In this document: piece after piece, positions 13,580 to 19,993 of the stretch
How positions within the stretch are numbered: position 1 is the stretch's first letter
Layout of the letters: every line of letters begins with the position of its first letter
Assembly (NCBI GenBank): GCA_964445575.1
Contig: CAYULB010000038.1
Span: 1 to 19,993, forward strand
Length of the DNA stretch: 19,993 bases
From: WJMT01 sp964445575
GTDB taxonomy: Bacteria; Acidobacteriota; Aminicenantia; Aminicenantales; Aminicenantaceae
Direction of reading: 5' to 3'
Made by a program: the position numbers and the translations under genes
Notes under the pieces: generated by a model
What the model was told of the DNA's origin: nothing
The model's input: only the letters and a program-made list of their open reading frames with translations
Database searches by the model: none

Positions 13580-13846
13580 GTGTTGGATAAAGAAGAAAAA
13601 AATAAAATTATCAGCGAATTCAAAACAAACCCTAAAGATACAGGCTCCCCTGAAGTCCAAATTGCAATGATCACACACCGAATCAATTATCTTACCGAAC
13701 ACTTTTCAACTCATAAAAAGGATTTCCATTCTAAACAAGGGCTTTTGAAATTAGTCGGACAAAGAAAAGACCTTCTCAACTACTTGAAAAATAAAGACCT
13801 CAACCGCTACAATAAAATCATCAAAAAACTGAATATTAGAAAATAA
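13580..13846 (+). CDS. rpsO: 30S ribosomal protein S15
   Basis: The 88-residue protein has the whole S15 pattern: 'TGSPEVQIAMITHRINYLTE' at about 22-41, 'HKKDFHSKQGLLKLVGQR' at about 45-62, and 'LLNYLKNKDLNRYNKIIKKL' to the end. S15 binds 16S rRNA helices in the central domain early in 30S assembly. The start is a GTG, with AAGGAGA nine bases upstream (13564-13570); the following codon is TTG, so TTG is not the start. It directly precedes pnp with a 21-base gap, the usual rpsO-pnp order. Confidence 0.98.
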   Translation: MLDKEEKNKIISEFKTNPKDTGSPEVQIAMITHRINYLTEHFSTHKKDFHSKQGLLKLVGQRKDLLNYLKNKDLNRYNKIIKKLNIRK

Positions 13847-13867
13847 CAGCATTATAAAAGGAAAATC

Positions 13868-16033
13868 ATGTCATATCAAAAAATAAATCTAAAAATTGGG
13901 AATCGTGAACTCAATATTGAAATCAATAACCTCGCCAAACAGGCGGATGGATCTGCGGTCCTTCGATACGGGGATACAGTTATGTTTGTATCTGCTTGTT
14001 CAAAAAAAGAAGAAGAAGGCAAAAAATCTTTTCTCCCCCTTATCGTTGATTATAGAGAAAACACCTATGCCGCAGGAAAAATACCCGGGGGATTTTTCAA
14101 GCGTGAAGGAAGGCCCACAGATAGAGAGATCCTTCTGAGCCGGCTTATCGACAGACCCATACGCCCGTTGTTCCCTGAAAACTATTATAATGAAACTCAG
14201 GTCATAGCTAGACTCCTGTCAGCAGACATTGAAAACGAAGCAGATACTCTGGGGATAATAGGAGCCTCTGTTGCTCTCTATTTTTCGGAAATCCCCTACT
14301 CTTCACCTCTCGGAGCAGTCAAAGTGGGGATTATTGATGGAAAACTGACTATCAATCCTCCGAAAAGTGAAATCGATGAATGCCCTCTGGATATGATAGT
14401 GGTGGGTAATGAAGAAGGAATTGTGGTGATAGAGGCGGGAGCAGACCAGGTAAGCGAGGAGAAAATAATCGAAGCCTGCCAGATGGCCCAGGAACCCATA
14501 AAAAAAATAATTGATGCCCAAAAGCAGCTTTTTAATGAACTGGACATAAAGAAACAAGAAGTCCCTTCTAAAACCATTAACCAGGAAAAATACGAATCTA
14601 TCAAACAGAAAATCATTTCCCCTCTCAAAGACGCTGTAAAAGCAAAAAATCAACGTGAAATAAAAAAAAGGCTCAGTCAAATACAAAATTCCTTGATGAA
14701 TGAAATTCCAGAAGACGATGAAAAAGAAATCACAGAAACAAAGGAGATCTATGAAACCTTACTTAAAGAAGTGGTTCGTTCTTCCATAACAAAAGAAGAA
14801 ATCCGCCCTGATGGAAGACAATTTGACCAAATAAGGCCCATTTCAATTGAGACAGGGATGCTTCCCAGAACTCATGGTTCTGCTTTATTTACTAGAGGAG
14901 AGACCCAAAGTCTCTGCACAGTCACTCTGGGCACTTTTGAAGACACCCAAACTATCGACGGCCTAGGGGAAGAAAGTGAGAAGAAATTTATGGTTCATTA
15001 CAATTTCCCTCCTTTCAGCGTAGGAGAAGTGGCTTTTCTAAGAGGCCCGGGAAGAAGAGAGATTGGACATGGAGCCTTAGCTGAAAAAGCAATTCTGCGC
15101 GCTGTTCCCAAAGATGACAGTGGATTCCCATATACCATAAGACTGGTTTCAGATATTCTGGAATCGAATGGTTCCTCTTCTATGGCAACCGTGTGTGGAG
15201 GAGTTTTAGCACTCATGGATGCAGGAGTTCCTTTGTCTATGACCATCGCCGGCATAGCAGTAGGTCTTATTTCCCAGGACAACCAACACATTTTACTTAC
15301 AGATATAGCCGGATTTGAAGACCATTTCGGAGACATGGACCTTAAGGTGACTGGAACAGAAAAAGGAATCACAGCTATCCAGATGGATTTAAAAATACCT
15401 TCCCTGCCTCTCCCTATACTAAGGCAGGCTTTAGAAAAAGCAAAACAAGCGAGGTTACAAGTCCTCGAAAAAATGAAACAAGCCCTTCCTTCCTCACGAC
15501 CAGATATATCTCCCTATGCTCCCCGAATTATAAACCTCTATATAAACCCCACCAAAGTAGGAGAGGTCATTGGGCCTTCTGGGAAAATCATAAAAAAGAT
15601 CATTTCAGAAACGAAAGCTAAAATAGAAATAGAAGAATCTGGGAAAATCACCATTGCATCTCCTGATATGGAAGCGGTAAAAAAAGCAGAGAAAATGATC
15701 AAAGATATAACAGAAGAACCAGAATTAGGAAAAGTCTATGAGGGTAAAGTCGTGCGGATAGAAGATTACGGCGCTTTTGTTCAAATTCTGCCAAATGTAG
15801 ATGGTCTTCTCCACATCTCTGAAATTTCTCAGCGGCATATAAAGAATATCAGAGACGTCTTAAAAATCGGACAGACTCTGAAAGTCAAAGTCATTGCTAT
15901 TGACGAAAAAAATAGAGTGCGGTTGAGTAAAAAAGCGATAGAAGACAACAAATACAATAACACAGACAAAAAAAATAAAGATGACAAAAAATCTCATTTT
16001 CAAAAAAACAAAAGAAAAAAAGACTGGTTCTAA
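13868..16033 (+). CDS. pnp: Polynucleotide phosphorylase
   Basis: This 721-residue trimeric 3'-5' exoribonuclease releases nucleoside diphosphates from RNA using phosphate. Domains in order: first RNase PH core (about 10-140, with 'REGRPTDREIL' and 'LIDRPIRPLF'), all-helical domain (about 145-300, rich in Lys/Glu), second, catalytic RNase PH core (about 310-540, with 'GRREIGHGALAEKA', 'SNGSSSMATVCGG' and 'DHFGDMDLKVTGT', which holds the conserved Asp residues), KH (about 555-610, GxxG as 'GPSG') and S1 (about 618-690, 'GKVVRIEDYGAFVQI'). A Lys-rich tail ends the protein. AAAAGGAAA precedes the ATG. It is in an operon with rpsO; the pseudopilin genes follow after 48 bases without a visible terminator. 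Confidence 0.98.
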   Translation: MSYQKINLKIGNRELNIEINNLAKQADGSAVLRYGDTVMFVSACSKKEEEGKKSFLPLIVDYRENTYAAGKIPGGFFKREGRPTDREILLSRLIDRPIRPLFPENYYNETQVIARLLSADIENEADTLGIIGASVALYFSEIPYSSPLGAVKVGIIDGKLTINPPKSEIDECPLDMIVVGNEEGIVVIEAGADQVSEEKIIEACQMAQEPIKKIIDAQKQLFNELDIKKQEVPSKTINQEKYESIKQKIISPLKDAVKAKNQREIKKRLSQIQNSLMNEIPEDDEKEITETKEIYETLLKEVVRSSITKEEIRPDGRQFDQIRPISIETGMLPRTHGSALFTRGETQSLCTVTLGTFEDTQTIDGLGEESEKKFMVHYNFPPFSVGEVAFLRGPGRREIGHGALAEKAILRAVPKDDSGFPYTIRLVSDILESNGSSSMATVCGGVLALMDAGVPLSMTIAGIAVGLISQDNQHILLTDIAGFEDHFGDMDLKVTGTEKGITAIQMDLKIPSLPLPILRQALEKAKQARLQVLEKMKQALPSSRPDISPYAPRIINLYINPTKVGEVIGPSGKIIKKIISETKAKIEIEESGKITIASPDMEAVKKAEKMIKDITEEPELGKVYEGKVVRIEDYGAFVQILPNVDGLLHISEISQRHIKNIRDVLKIGQTLKVKVIAIDEKNRVRLSKKAIEDNKYNNTDKKNKDDKKSHFQKNKRKKDWF

Positions 16034-16081
16034 TATATTTAGAACTGGATTGTAGATTTATAGAGATAAAGCTTGGTATGC

Positions 16082-16552
16082 ATGAGAGGGAATAAAGGTT
16101 TTACTCTAATCGAAATGCTGGTCACTTTGACCATTCTTTCCATTCTAGCCACAGGTACCATTCCTCTGGCAAAAATCGCGGTAAAACGTCAAAAAGAGAT
16201 CGAACTCCAGAGAAACCTTAGATTGATAAGAGACGCCATTGATGAATACAAAAGGCTGTGTGATGAAAAGAAAATAGATTACGAAGAAGATACCTATGGT
16301 TATCCTCCAGACCTAGAGACTCTTGTGACAGGAGTTGAACTCAAGTCAGATCAAGAAAATGAAGAAACAGGAAAAATAAAAAAATTTTTAAGACGTATCC
16401 CCAGAGATCCCATGACTCAAAGTGGAGAATGGGGATTGCGTTCCTATCAAGACGATTATGACTCAGCTACATGGGGAGGAGAAAATGTTTATGATATCTA
16501 CTCCCAAAGCGAGGAAACAGCCATCAATGGGACAAAACACAAAGACTGGTAA
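16082..16552 (+). CDS. Type II secretion-type pseudopilin (GspG-like) 1
   Basis: From the ATG at 16082 the product has 156 residues and a very short prepilin leader, 'MRGNKG', cleaved before 'FTLIEMLVTLTILSIL', with the Glu at +5 of the mature protein. A TTG nine bases upstream is in frame, but the ATG gives the normal leader length. After the hydrophobic helix come 'VKRQKEIELQRNLRLIRDAI' and the globular C-terminal domain, including 'RIPRDPMTQSGEWGLRSYQD' and 'ATWGGENVYDIYS'. The DP-T loop recalls the C-terminal loop of GspG. No other secretion gene lies beside it, so the pseudopilins would serve a system encoded elsewhere. Export needs a prepilin peptidase, not seen in this window. Confidence 0.9.
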   Translation: MRGNKGFTLIEMLVTLTILSILATGTIPLAKIAVKRQKEIELQRNLRLIRDAIDEYKRLCDEKKIDYEEDTYGYPPDLETLVTGVELKSDQENEETGKIKKFLRRIPRDPMTQSGEWGLRSYQDDYDSATWGGENVYDIYSQSEETAINGTKHKDW

Positions 16553-16976
16553 CCTCAGATCAATCTGCCTTTCAGGCCCAGAGTCAAAAAAGAGAGGGTT
16601 CACTCTCATTGAAGTCATGATTGTTTTCACATTAATCGGGATACTTGTGGCCATGGGAATTCCCCAGTACAAATATGCTGCCCAAAGAGCTAGAGAAGCG
16701 ACTCTCAAAGAAGATCTATTCATAATGAGAAAACTGCTCAACCAATACTGCATTGATAAAGGGGAATATCCTGATTCTCTGCAGTCTCTGGTGGATGAAG
16801 AGTACCTTATGAAAATCCCTAAGGACCCCATAACAAAATCATCAGAAACATGGGTTGAAGTCAAGGAAACGCTTACTGATGGAGAACTTATGAGCGGTAA
16901 AATACCAGGAGTCGTGGATGTGCGTTCAGGTTCTGAAGAAATAAGTCTCGACGGCACTCCTTACAACACCTGGTAG
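16527..16976 (+). CDS. Type II secretion-type pseudopilin (GspG-like) 2
   Basis: The frame is open from 16422, but I choose the ATG at 16527, which has GAGGA at 16511-16515. It overlaps the first pseudopilin gene by 26 bases. The product is then 149 residues with a 24-residue leader ending 'ESKKRG' before 'FTLIEVMIVFTLIGILVAMG'. Glu5 is present. The globular part has 'AREATLKEDLFIMRKLLNQY', 'GEYPDSLQSLVDEEYLMKIP' and 'KDPITKSSETW', the same layout as the preceding gene, and ends in a GspG-like 'DGTPYNTW', compare 'NGTKHKDW' there. The overlap indicates co-translation with pseudopilin 1. The two are probably paralogues that form different subunits of one pseudopilus. Confidence 0.88.
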   Translation: MGQNTKTGNLRSICLSGPESKKRGFTLIEVMIVFTLIGILVAMGIPQYKYAAQRAREATLKEDLFIMRKLLNQYCIDKGEYPDSLQSLVDEEYLMKIPKDPITKSSETWVEVKETLTDGELMSGKIPGVVDVRSGSEEISLDGTPYNTW

Positions 16977-16990
16977 GATTTTAATCAAAC

Positions 16991-17545
16991 ATGCTGACAT
17001 CCACTGTTAAAGCACCCTTTCAATACAGAAACGAGTCGGGTTATATGATGCTGATACTTCTTTTTGCAGTGACTGTTTTGACCATCGCACTGATGGTCGC
17101 GGTCCCGGTCTGGCAAACCCAGATGCAGAGAGAAAAAGAAAAAGAGCTCATTTTCAGAGGAAATCAATACGTAGAAGCAGTGCGTCTGTTCCAAAGTAAA
17201 AATCCCGGAACCTTTCCTAAAAGTCTTGAGGAACTGATTGAAGAAAAGTGCATCCGCAGATTGTATAAAGACCCAATGACCAAAACCGGCGAATGGAATT
17301 TAATCCTTCTTCATCCACAAGCTTCCGTTCAAAAAGAAACTTCTCCCCAGAAAGTCGTGATAACCTCCCCAGAAGAACTCAAATCCATAGAACACCCTCA
17401 AATCATCGGGGTGGTCAGTCAATCAACCCAAAAATCAAAGAAAATATATTTAGACCAGGAAACATATGACAGGTGGCTTTTTTACTACGGCCAAGACCCT
17501 GAGAAAATGCCGGAAATCGTGTATTTCCATCAGATGGAAGATTAA
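16991..17545 (+). CDS. Pseudopilin-like protein with degenerate processing motif
   Basis: The 184-residue product has a pilin-like hydrophobic helix, 'GYMMLILLFAVTVLTIALMV', after a 17-residue polar leader ending in Gly. The mature start is Tyr, not Phe, and the conserved Glu at +5 is missing ('YMMLI'). 'QTQMQREKEKELIFRGNQYV', 'TFPKSLEELIEEKCIRRLYK' and 'DPMTKTGEW' align with the other two pseudopilins, so common ancestry is clear. I recall related 'QREKEEELIFRG' proteins in Acidobacteria and Deltaproteobacteria annotated as type II secretion proteins. Without Glu5 it may act as a tip or minor subunit, as GspK does, or stay in the membrane. It starts 14 bases after pseudopilin 2 and ends two bases before lpxB. 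Confidence 0.85.
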   Translation: MLTSTVKAPFQYRNESGYMMLILLFAVTVLTIALMVAVPVWQTQMQREKEKELIFRGNQYVEAVRLFQSKNPGTFPKSLEELIEEKCIRRLYKDPMTKTGEWNLILLHPQASVQKETSPQKVVITSPEELKSIEHPQIIGVVSQSTQKSKKIYLDQETYDRWLFYYGQDPEKMPEIVYFHQMED

Positions 17546-17547
17546 AT

Positions 17548-18693
17548 ATGGAACAGGTCCTGATCATTGCCACAGAAAGCTCAGCAGAGAACTATGGGGC
17601 AGATTTGGTTAGAGAATTCAAGAAGATTCAACCGAAAACCCATTTTTACGGAGTCGGGGGAAAACAAATGAAAGAGGAAGGAGTGGAGCTTCTTTATACC
17701 ATACAAGACCTTTCTTTTATCGGAATATTTGAAATTGCTTCCCATATCCCCAGTATATTGAGAATTTTTAAGAAAATCACTGCTGAAACAAAAAAACGAA
17801 ACACTGTGGGCGCGGTGCTGATAGATTCTCCAGACTTTAATCTGAGAATAGCTAAAAAATTAAAGAAACAATCCATCCCGGTTTTATACTACATAAGCCC
17901 CACTGTTTGGGCCTGGAGAAAAAACAGGTTAAAGGTAATTCAAAAATACATTAACCAGATGATGCTTATATTTCCGTTTGAAGAGCGAATCTATAAAAAA
18001 GCCCGAATCCCAGCAGTATTTGTAGGCCATCCTCTGGTCAAGAAGACAAAAGTTTCCCTATCCAAACCGCATTTCCTGGAAAAATATGGATTGAATTCTG
18101 AAAAAAGACTGGTTACCGTACTTCCTGGAAGCCGCAGAAGTGAAATAAAATATCATCTCCCTGTTCTCGTAAAAGCCATCCACAAGATAAAGCAAAGGTA
18201 TGACCCTCAATTTGTATTAAAGCTTTCCGAAAACATCGAAAAAGAAACTGTTGAAAAATATTTTAATCATCAGTCCTCTGACGTTAAAATATTGAAACAA
18301 GATGGCTGTGAATCCATAGCTTACAGTGACCTTGTTCTCTCAGCTTGCGGAACCGCAAACCTGGAAACAGCTCTTCTGGAGACTCCTCTGATCTCCTTTT
18401 ATCGGGTATCTCCCCTTTCCTATCTGATAGGGAAAAAGATCATAAAAATAAAAAACTTCAGTATTGTGAACATCATTGCAGGGAAAAAAGTGATTCCCGA
18501 GTTGATTCAAAAAGATTTCAACCCGGATTCTTTACTGCATCACGTTTCAAAATTTTTTAATTCTGCGGAAATTTGTGACAAAATGACAGCAGAATTTAAA
18601 AAAATAAAAAAAGAGTTGGGAAATAAAGATGCATCAGCAAATGCCGCTTCCCATCTGGAACAGCTTATTATTAAATCCCCAAATCATACTTAA
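17548..18693 (+). CDS. lpxB: Lipid-A-disaccharide synthase
   Basis: The 381-residue glycosyltransferase (GT19) condenses UDP-2,3-diacylglucosamine with lipid X in lipid A synthesis at the inner membrane. Family blocks are 'FYGVGGKQMKEEGVELLY', 'DSPDFNLRIAKKLKK', 'YYISPTVWAWRKNRLKVI', 'VGHPLVKK', 'VLPGSRRSEIKYHLPV', 'SACGTANLETALLETPLI' and 'NIIAGKKVIPELIQ'. Length is normal. The N-terminal block that usually reads 'GEASGDLHGA' is here 'TESSAENYGA', an unusual divergence. The ATG follows two bases after the pseudopilin-like gene, with GGAAG upstream, so it is read as the last gene of that unit. No clear terminator follows; the convergent DUF192 gene ends 26 bases away. Confidence 0.96.
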   Translation: MEQVLIIATESSAENYGADLVREFKKIQPKTHFYGVGGKQMKEEGVELLYTIQDLSFIGIFEIASHIPSILRIFKKITAETKKRNTVGAVLIDSPDFNLRIAKKLKKQSIPVLYYISPTVWAWRKNRLKVIQKYINQMMLIFPFEERIYKKARIPAVFVGHPLVKKTKVSLSKPHFLEKYGLNSEKRLVTVLPGSRRSEIKYHLPVLVKAIHKIKQRYDPQFVLKLSENIEKETVEKYFNHQSSDVKILKQDGCESIAYSDLVLSACGTANLETALLETPLISFYRVSPLSYLIGKKIIKIKNFSIVNIIAGKKVIPELIQKDFNPDSLLHHVSKFFNSAEICDKMTAEFKKIKKELGNKDASANAASHLEQLIIKSPNHT

Positions 18694-18719
18694 ACCACCA
18701 GGGATAAAAATTTCATCAA

Positions 18720-19199
18720 TTATAATAAGGAATCGTTCAGAATAAACTCAAGTCGGTCGTATAACTCCAGTCCATATTCTTTAGAGAAACCCCCTTTTAT
18801 CTCTAAAACATATTTAGAAAAAACCTCCGGGGCATAGGAAGGGCAGTCTTCTGTCTTACAGGGAGGAACATTTTCTTCTATATGAACAATCCGTTTGTCC
18901 CTGTCAACCCAGATTATGTCTATACTGAACTTCATGTTCTTCATCCAAAAAGAATGAATTCCCTCTCTCTCAAAAACAAACAGCATTCCCTGATCAGGAT
19001 TGATTCCTTCTCGAAACATAAGACCCTTCTGTCTTTCCTGATCAGTCACAGCCAATTCAGCATAGATGACTTCTCCGCATGGCAAAAAGACTTGGATGTA
19101 TTCTTCTGAGGGAAAAACCAAATGACAGATCATAATCATGAAAAATATAAGGGGCAAACCAGCGCTTCTCCTTTTCATTCTCTCTTTTTCTATTATCAT
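18720..19199 (-). CDS. Secreted DUF192 protein
   Basis: The 159-residue product has a signal-peptide-like N-terminus ('AGLPLIFFMIMICHLVF') and one DUF192 domain filling the rest. Family hallmarks are 'AELAVTDQERQKGLMFRE', 'GMLFVFEREGIHSFWMKNM' followed by 'KFSIDIIWVDRDKRIVHI', and 'YVLEIKGGFSKEYGL'. The function of DUF192 is unknown. The Cys pair in 'PCKTEDCPSY' is common in the family. A second in-frame Met at residue 8 (19178, 'MKRRSAG') would give a more standard signal peptide, and AAGGAT sits too close to the first ATG, so the true start may be 19178. It follows pcm by 33 bases on the same strand. Confidence 0.9.
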   Translation of the reverse strand: MIIEKERMKRRSAGLPLIFFMIMICHLVFPSEEYIQVFLPCGEVIYAELAVTDQERQKGLMFREGINPDQGMLFVFEREGIHSFWMKNMKFSIDIIWVDRDKRIVHIEENVPPCKTEDCPSYAPEVFSKYVLEIKGGFSKEYGLELYDRLEFILNDSLL

Positions 19200-19232
19200 A
19201 TCCTTGAGATAAAATTAGAGCGACTTTTAACT

Positions 19233-19859
19233 TTAATGTCTTGATATCAGAGGCACAAAGCGGACAGGCAGCAGTTTTTTCTTTTTGATTTTCTGTTTGG
19301 TCTTTTCATACAACACGAGGTTTTGAAAAGTCTGGCCCACTGGAATGACCATTCTTCCCCCGTTTTTAAGCTGTTCAATAAGTGGATCTGGAGTTTTTGC
19401 TGGAGCTGCCGTAACCATGATGGCATCATAGGGAGCATTTTCTTCCCATCCCATGGTACCATCCCCTACCTGGAACTCAATATTATGATAACCCAATTTA
19501 TCCAGTATGTGCTGAGCTTTTTCTGCCAGCTCTTCATAGGCCTCTACGGTATAAACTTTTTTAGTCAGTTCTGCTAATACAGCAGCCTGATAACCTGAAC
19601 CGGTTCCTATTTCAAGGACCTTTTCTTTCCCTTTCAGTTTAAGAGCCTCGGTCATATAGGCTACAATATAGGGCTGGGAAATGGTCTGTCCCCTTCCAAT
19701 AGGGAGAGGCTCATCATCATAGGCATTTGATTTTAGATTATCCGGGACAAATGAGTGCCTTTCAACTTTTTCCATGGCTTTCAATACTTTTTCGTCCTTT
19801 ATTCCCCTCATTCTTAGCTGGGACTCCACCATCTGCCTGCGCATCTTTTTGAAATCCAT
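19233..19859 (-). CDS. pcm: Protein-L-isoaspartate O-methyltransferase
   Basis: This is a 208-residue SAM-dependent repair enzyme that methylates isoaspartyl residues in aged proteins so that they can revert. The N-terminal 'RRQMVESQLRMRGIKDEKVL', 'HSFVP', the substrate loop 'PLPIGRGQTISQPYIVAYM', SAM motif I 'VLEIGTGSGYQAAVLAEL', 'GDGTMGW', 'MVTAAPAKTPDPLIEQLKNG' and 'RMVIPVG' are all present, and length is normal. I place the start at the second in-frame ATG (19859), because AAAAAAGGA lies nine bases before it but abuts the first ATG at 19868 with no gap. It heads a small unit with the DUF192 gene and has a good promoter of its own. Confidence 0.96.
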   Translation of the reverse strand: MDFKKMRRQMVESQLRMRGIKDEKVLKAMEKVERHSFVPDNLKSNAYDDEPLPIGRGQTISQPYIVAYMTEALKLKGKEKVLEIGTGSGYQAAVLAELTKKVYTVEAYEELAEKAQHILDKLGYHNIEFQVGDGTMGWEENAPYDAIMVTAAPAKTPDPLIEQLKNGGRMVIPVGQTFQNLVLYEKTKQKIKKKKLLPVRFVPLISRH

Positions 19860-19889
19860 TCGGTTCATTCCTTTTTTCGCCCCAATCTT

Positions 19890-19918
19890 AATATAATTTT
19901 TTATGAAGCAAATATCAA
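19890..19918 (-). promoter_or_regulatory. Sigma-70-like promoter of pcm
   Basis: On the minus strand, TTGATA (5/6), exactly 17 bases, TATATT (5/6), about 30 bases upstream of the AAAAAAGGA site of pcm. Position, spacing and match are all good. Confidence 0.65.
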
Positions 19919-19937
19919 ATAGAAATATAAATACAGT

Positions 19938-19977
19938 CTAAAAAACAGTACCGTCATACCTGTTCACCTAGTTTTTC
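19938..19977 (-). repeat. Dispersed repeat with GTACCGTC core, copy 2
   Basis: This copy matches 8230-8268 with about four substitutions and one extra base: CTAAAAAACAGTACCGTC, then ATACCTGTTCACCTAGTTTTTC. It lies 20 bases upstream of the pcm -35 box, in the same orientation to the promoter as copy 1 has to gpmI. CACCTAG recurs at 19965-19971 and 19981-19987, so the element may continue past the window edge. Confidence 0.7.
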
Positions 19978-19993
19978 GCCCACCTAGGATATT

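Noticed and set aside
14296..15372. Several minus-strand frames of 110-127 codons inside pnp
   Set aside because: They lie fully inside a strongly conserved gene on the other strand and show no family features.
16073..16081. TTG start for the first pseudopilin
   Set aside because: The ATG at 16082 gives the standard short basic leader before the Gly/Phe cleavage site.
16422..16526. Longer start for the second pseudopilin
   Set aside because: The extra 35 residues are the out-of-frame shadow of the first pseudopilin gene. The ATG at 16527 has a GAGGA site and gives a plausible prepilin leader.

Overview
The window is AT-rich chromosomal DNA from a Gram-negative (diderm) bacterium. It carries lipid A and Kdo genes (lpxB, waaA), pseudopilins, a lipoprotein and secreted envelope enzymes. 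The three pseudopilin-like genes, with their 'PKDPxT' motifs, resemble sets I remember from Acidobacteriota and Candidatus Aminicenantes genomes, so an uncultured relative of those groups is my best guess. No rRNA or other strict phylogenetic marker is present to settle this.

Layout. 1-1112 (+): the end of a dispersed repeat, a small ribbon-helix-helix-like protein and a three-TM protein resembling the EMC3/YidC-type membrane superfamily. 1116-1691 (-): a nitroreductase-family flavoprotein. 1866-2855 (+): a lipoprotein of unknown function, closed by a strong two-way hairpin terminator. 2926-6455 (-): four tightly coupled ABC genes, ATPase-permease-ATPase-permease, which look like a duplicated export cassette. 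6538-8157 (-): a cofactor-independent phosphoglycerate mutase whose two halves are in swapped order, with its own consensus-like promoter. 8503-11090 (-): a Tat-targeted D-aminoacylase-type amidohydrolase and an M23 peptidase, translationally coupled. 11254-12522 (-): waaA, lying between two inverted copies of a 45-bp repeat. 12956-18693 (+): a Lys/Glu-rich protein, rpsO, pnp, three pseudopilin-like genes and lpxB. 18720-19859 (-): pcm and a secreted DUF192 protein.

Two intergenic stretches exceed 300 bases. 8158-8502 holds the gpmI promoter, a dispersed repeat and a heptamer/inverted-repeat element. 12523-12955 holds a MITE- or REP-like element with a locally GC-richer hairpin core.

How the genes work together. 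rpsO-pnp is the classic ribosomal protein/RNA decay pair. The pseudopilins and lpxB/waaA point to outer-membrane biogenesis and export. The D-aminoacylase and M23 peptidase could act together on cell-wall or D-amino-acid material outside the cytoplasm.

The most notable observation is that gpmI is an apparent natural circular permutation. Conserved active-site residues keep their order within each half, but the halves are exchanged. The old C- and N-termini are joined by a short linker, and one canonical transferase-domain Asp is replaced by Gly. I do not know of a described enzyme with this architecture.
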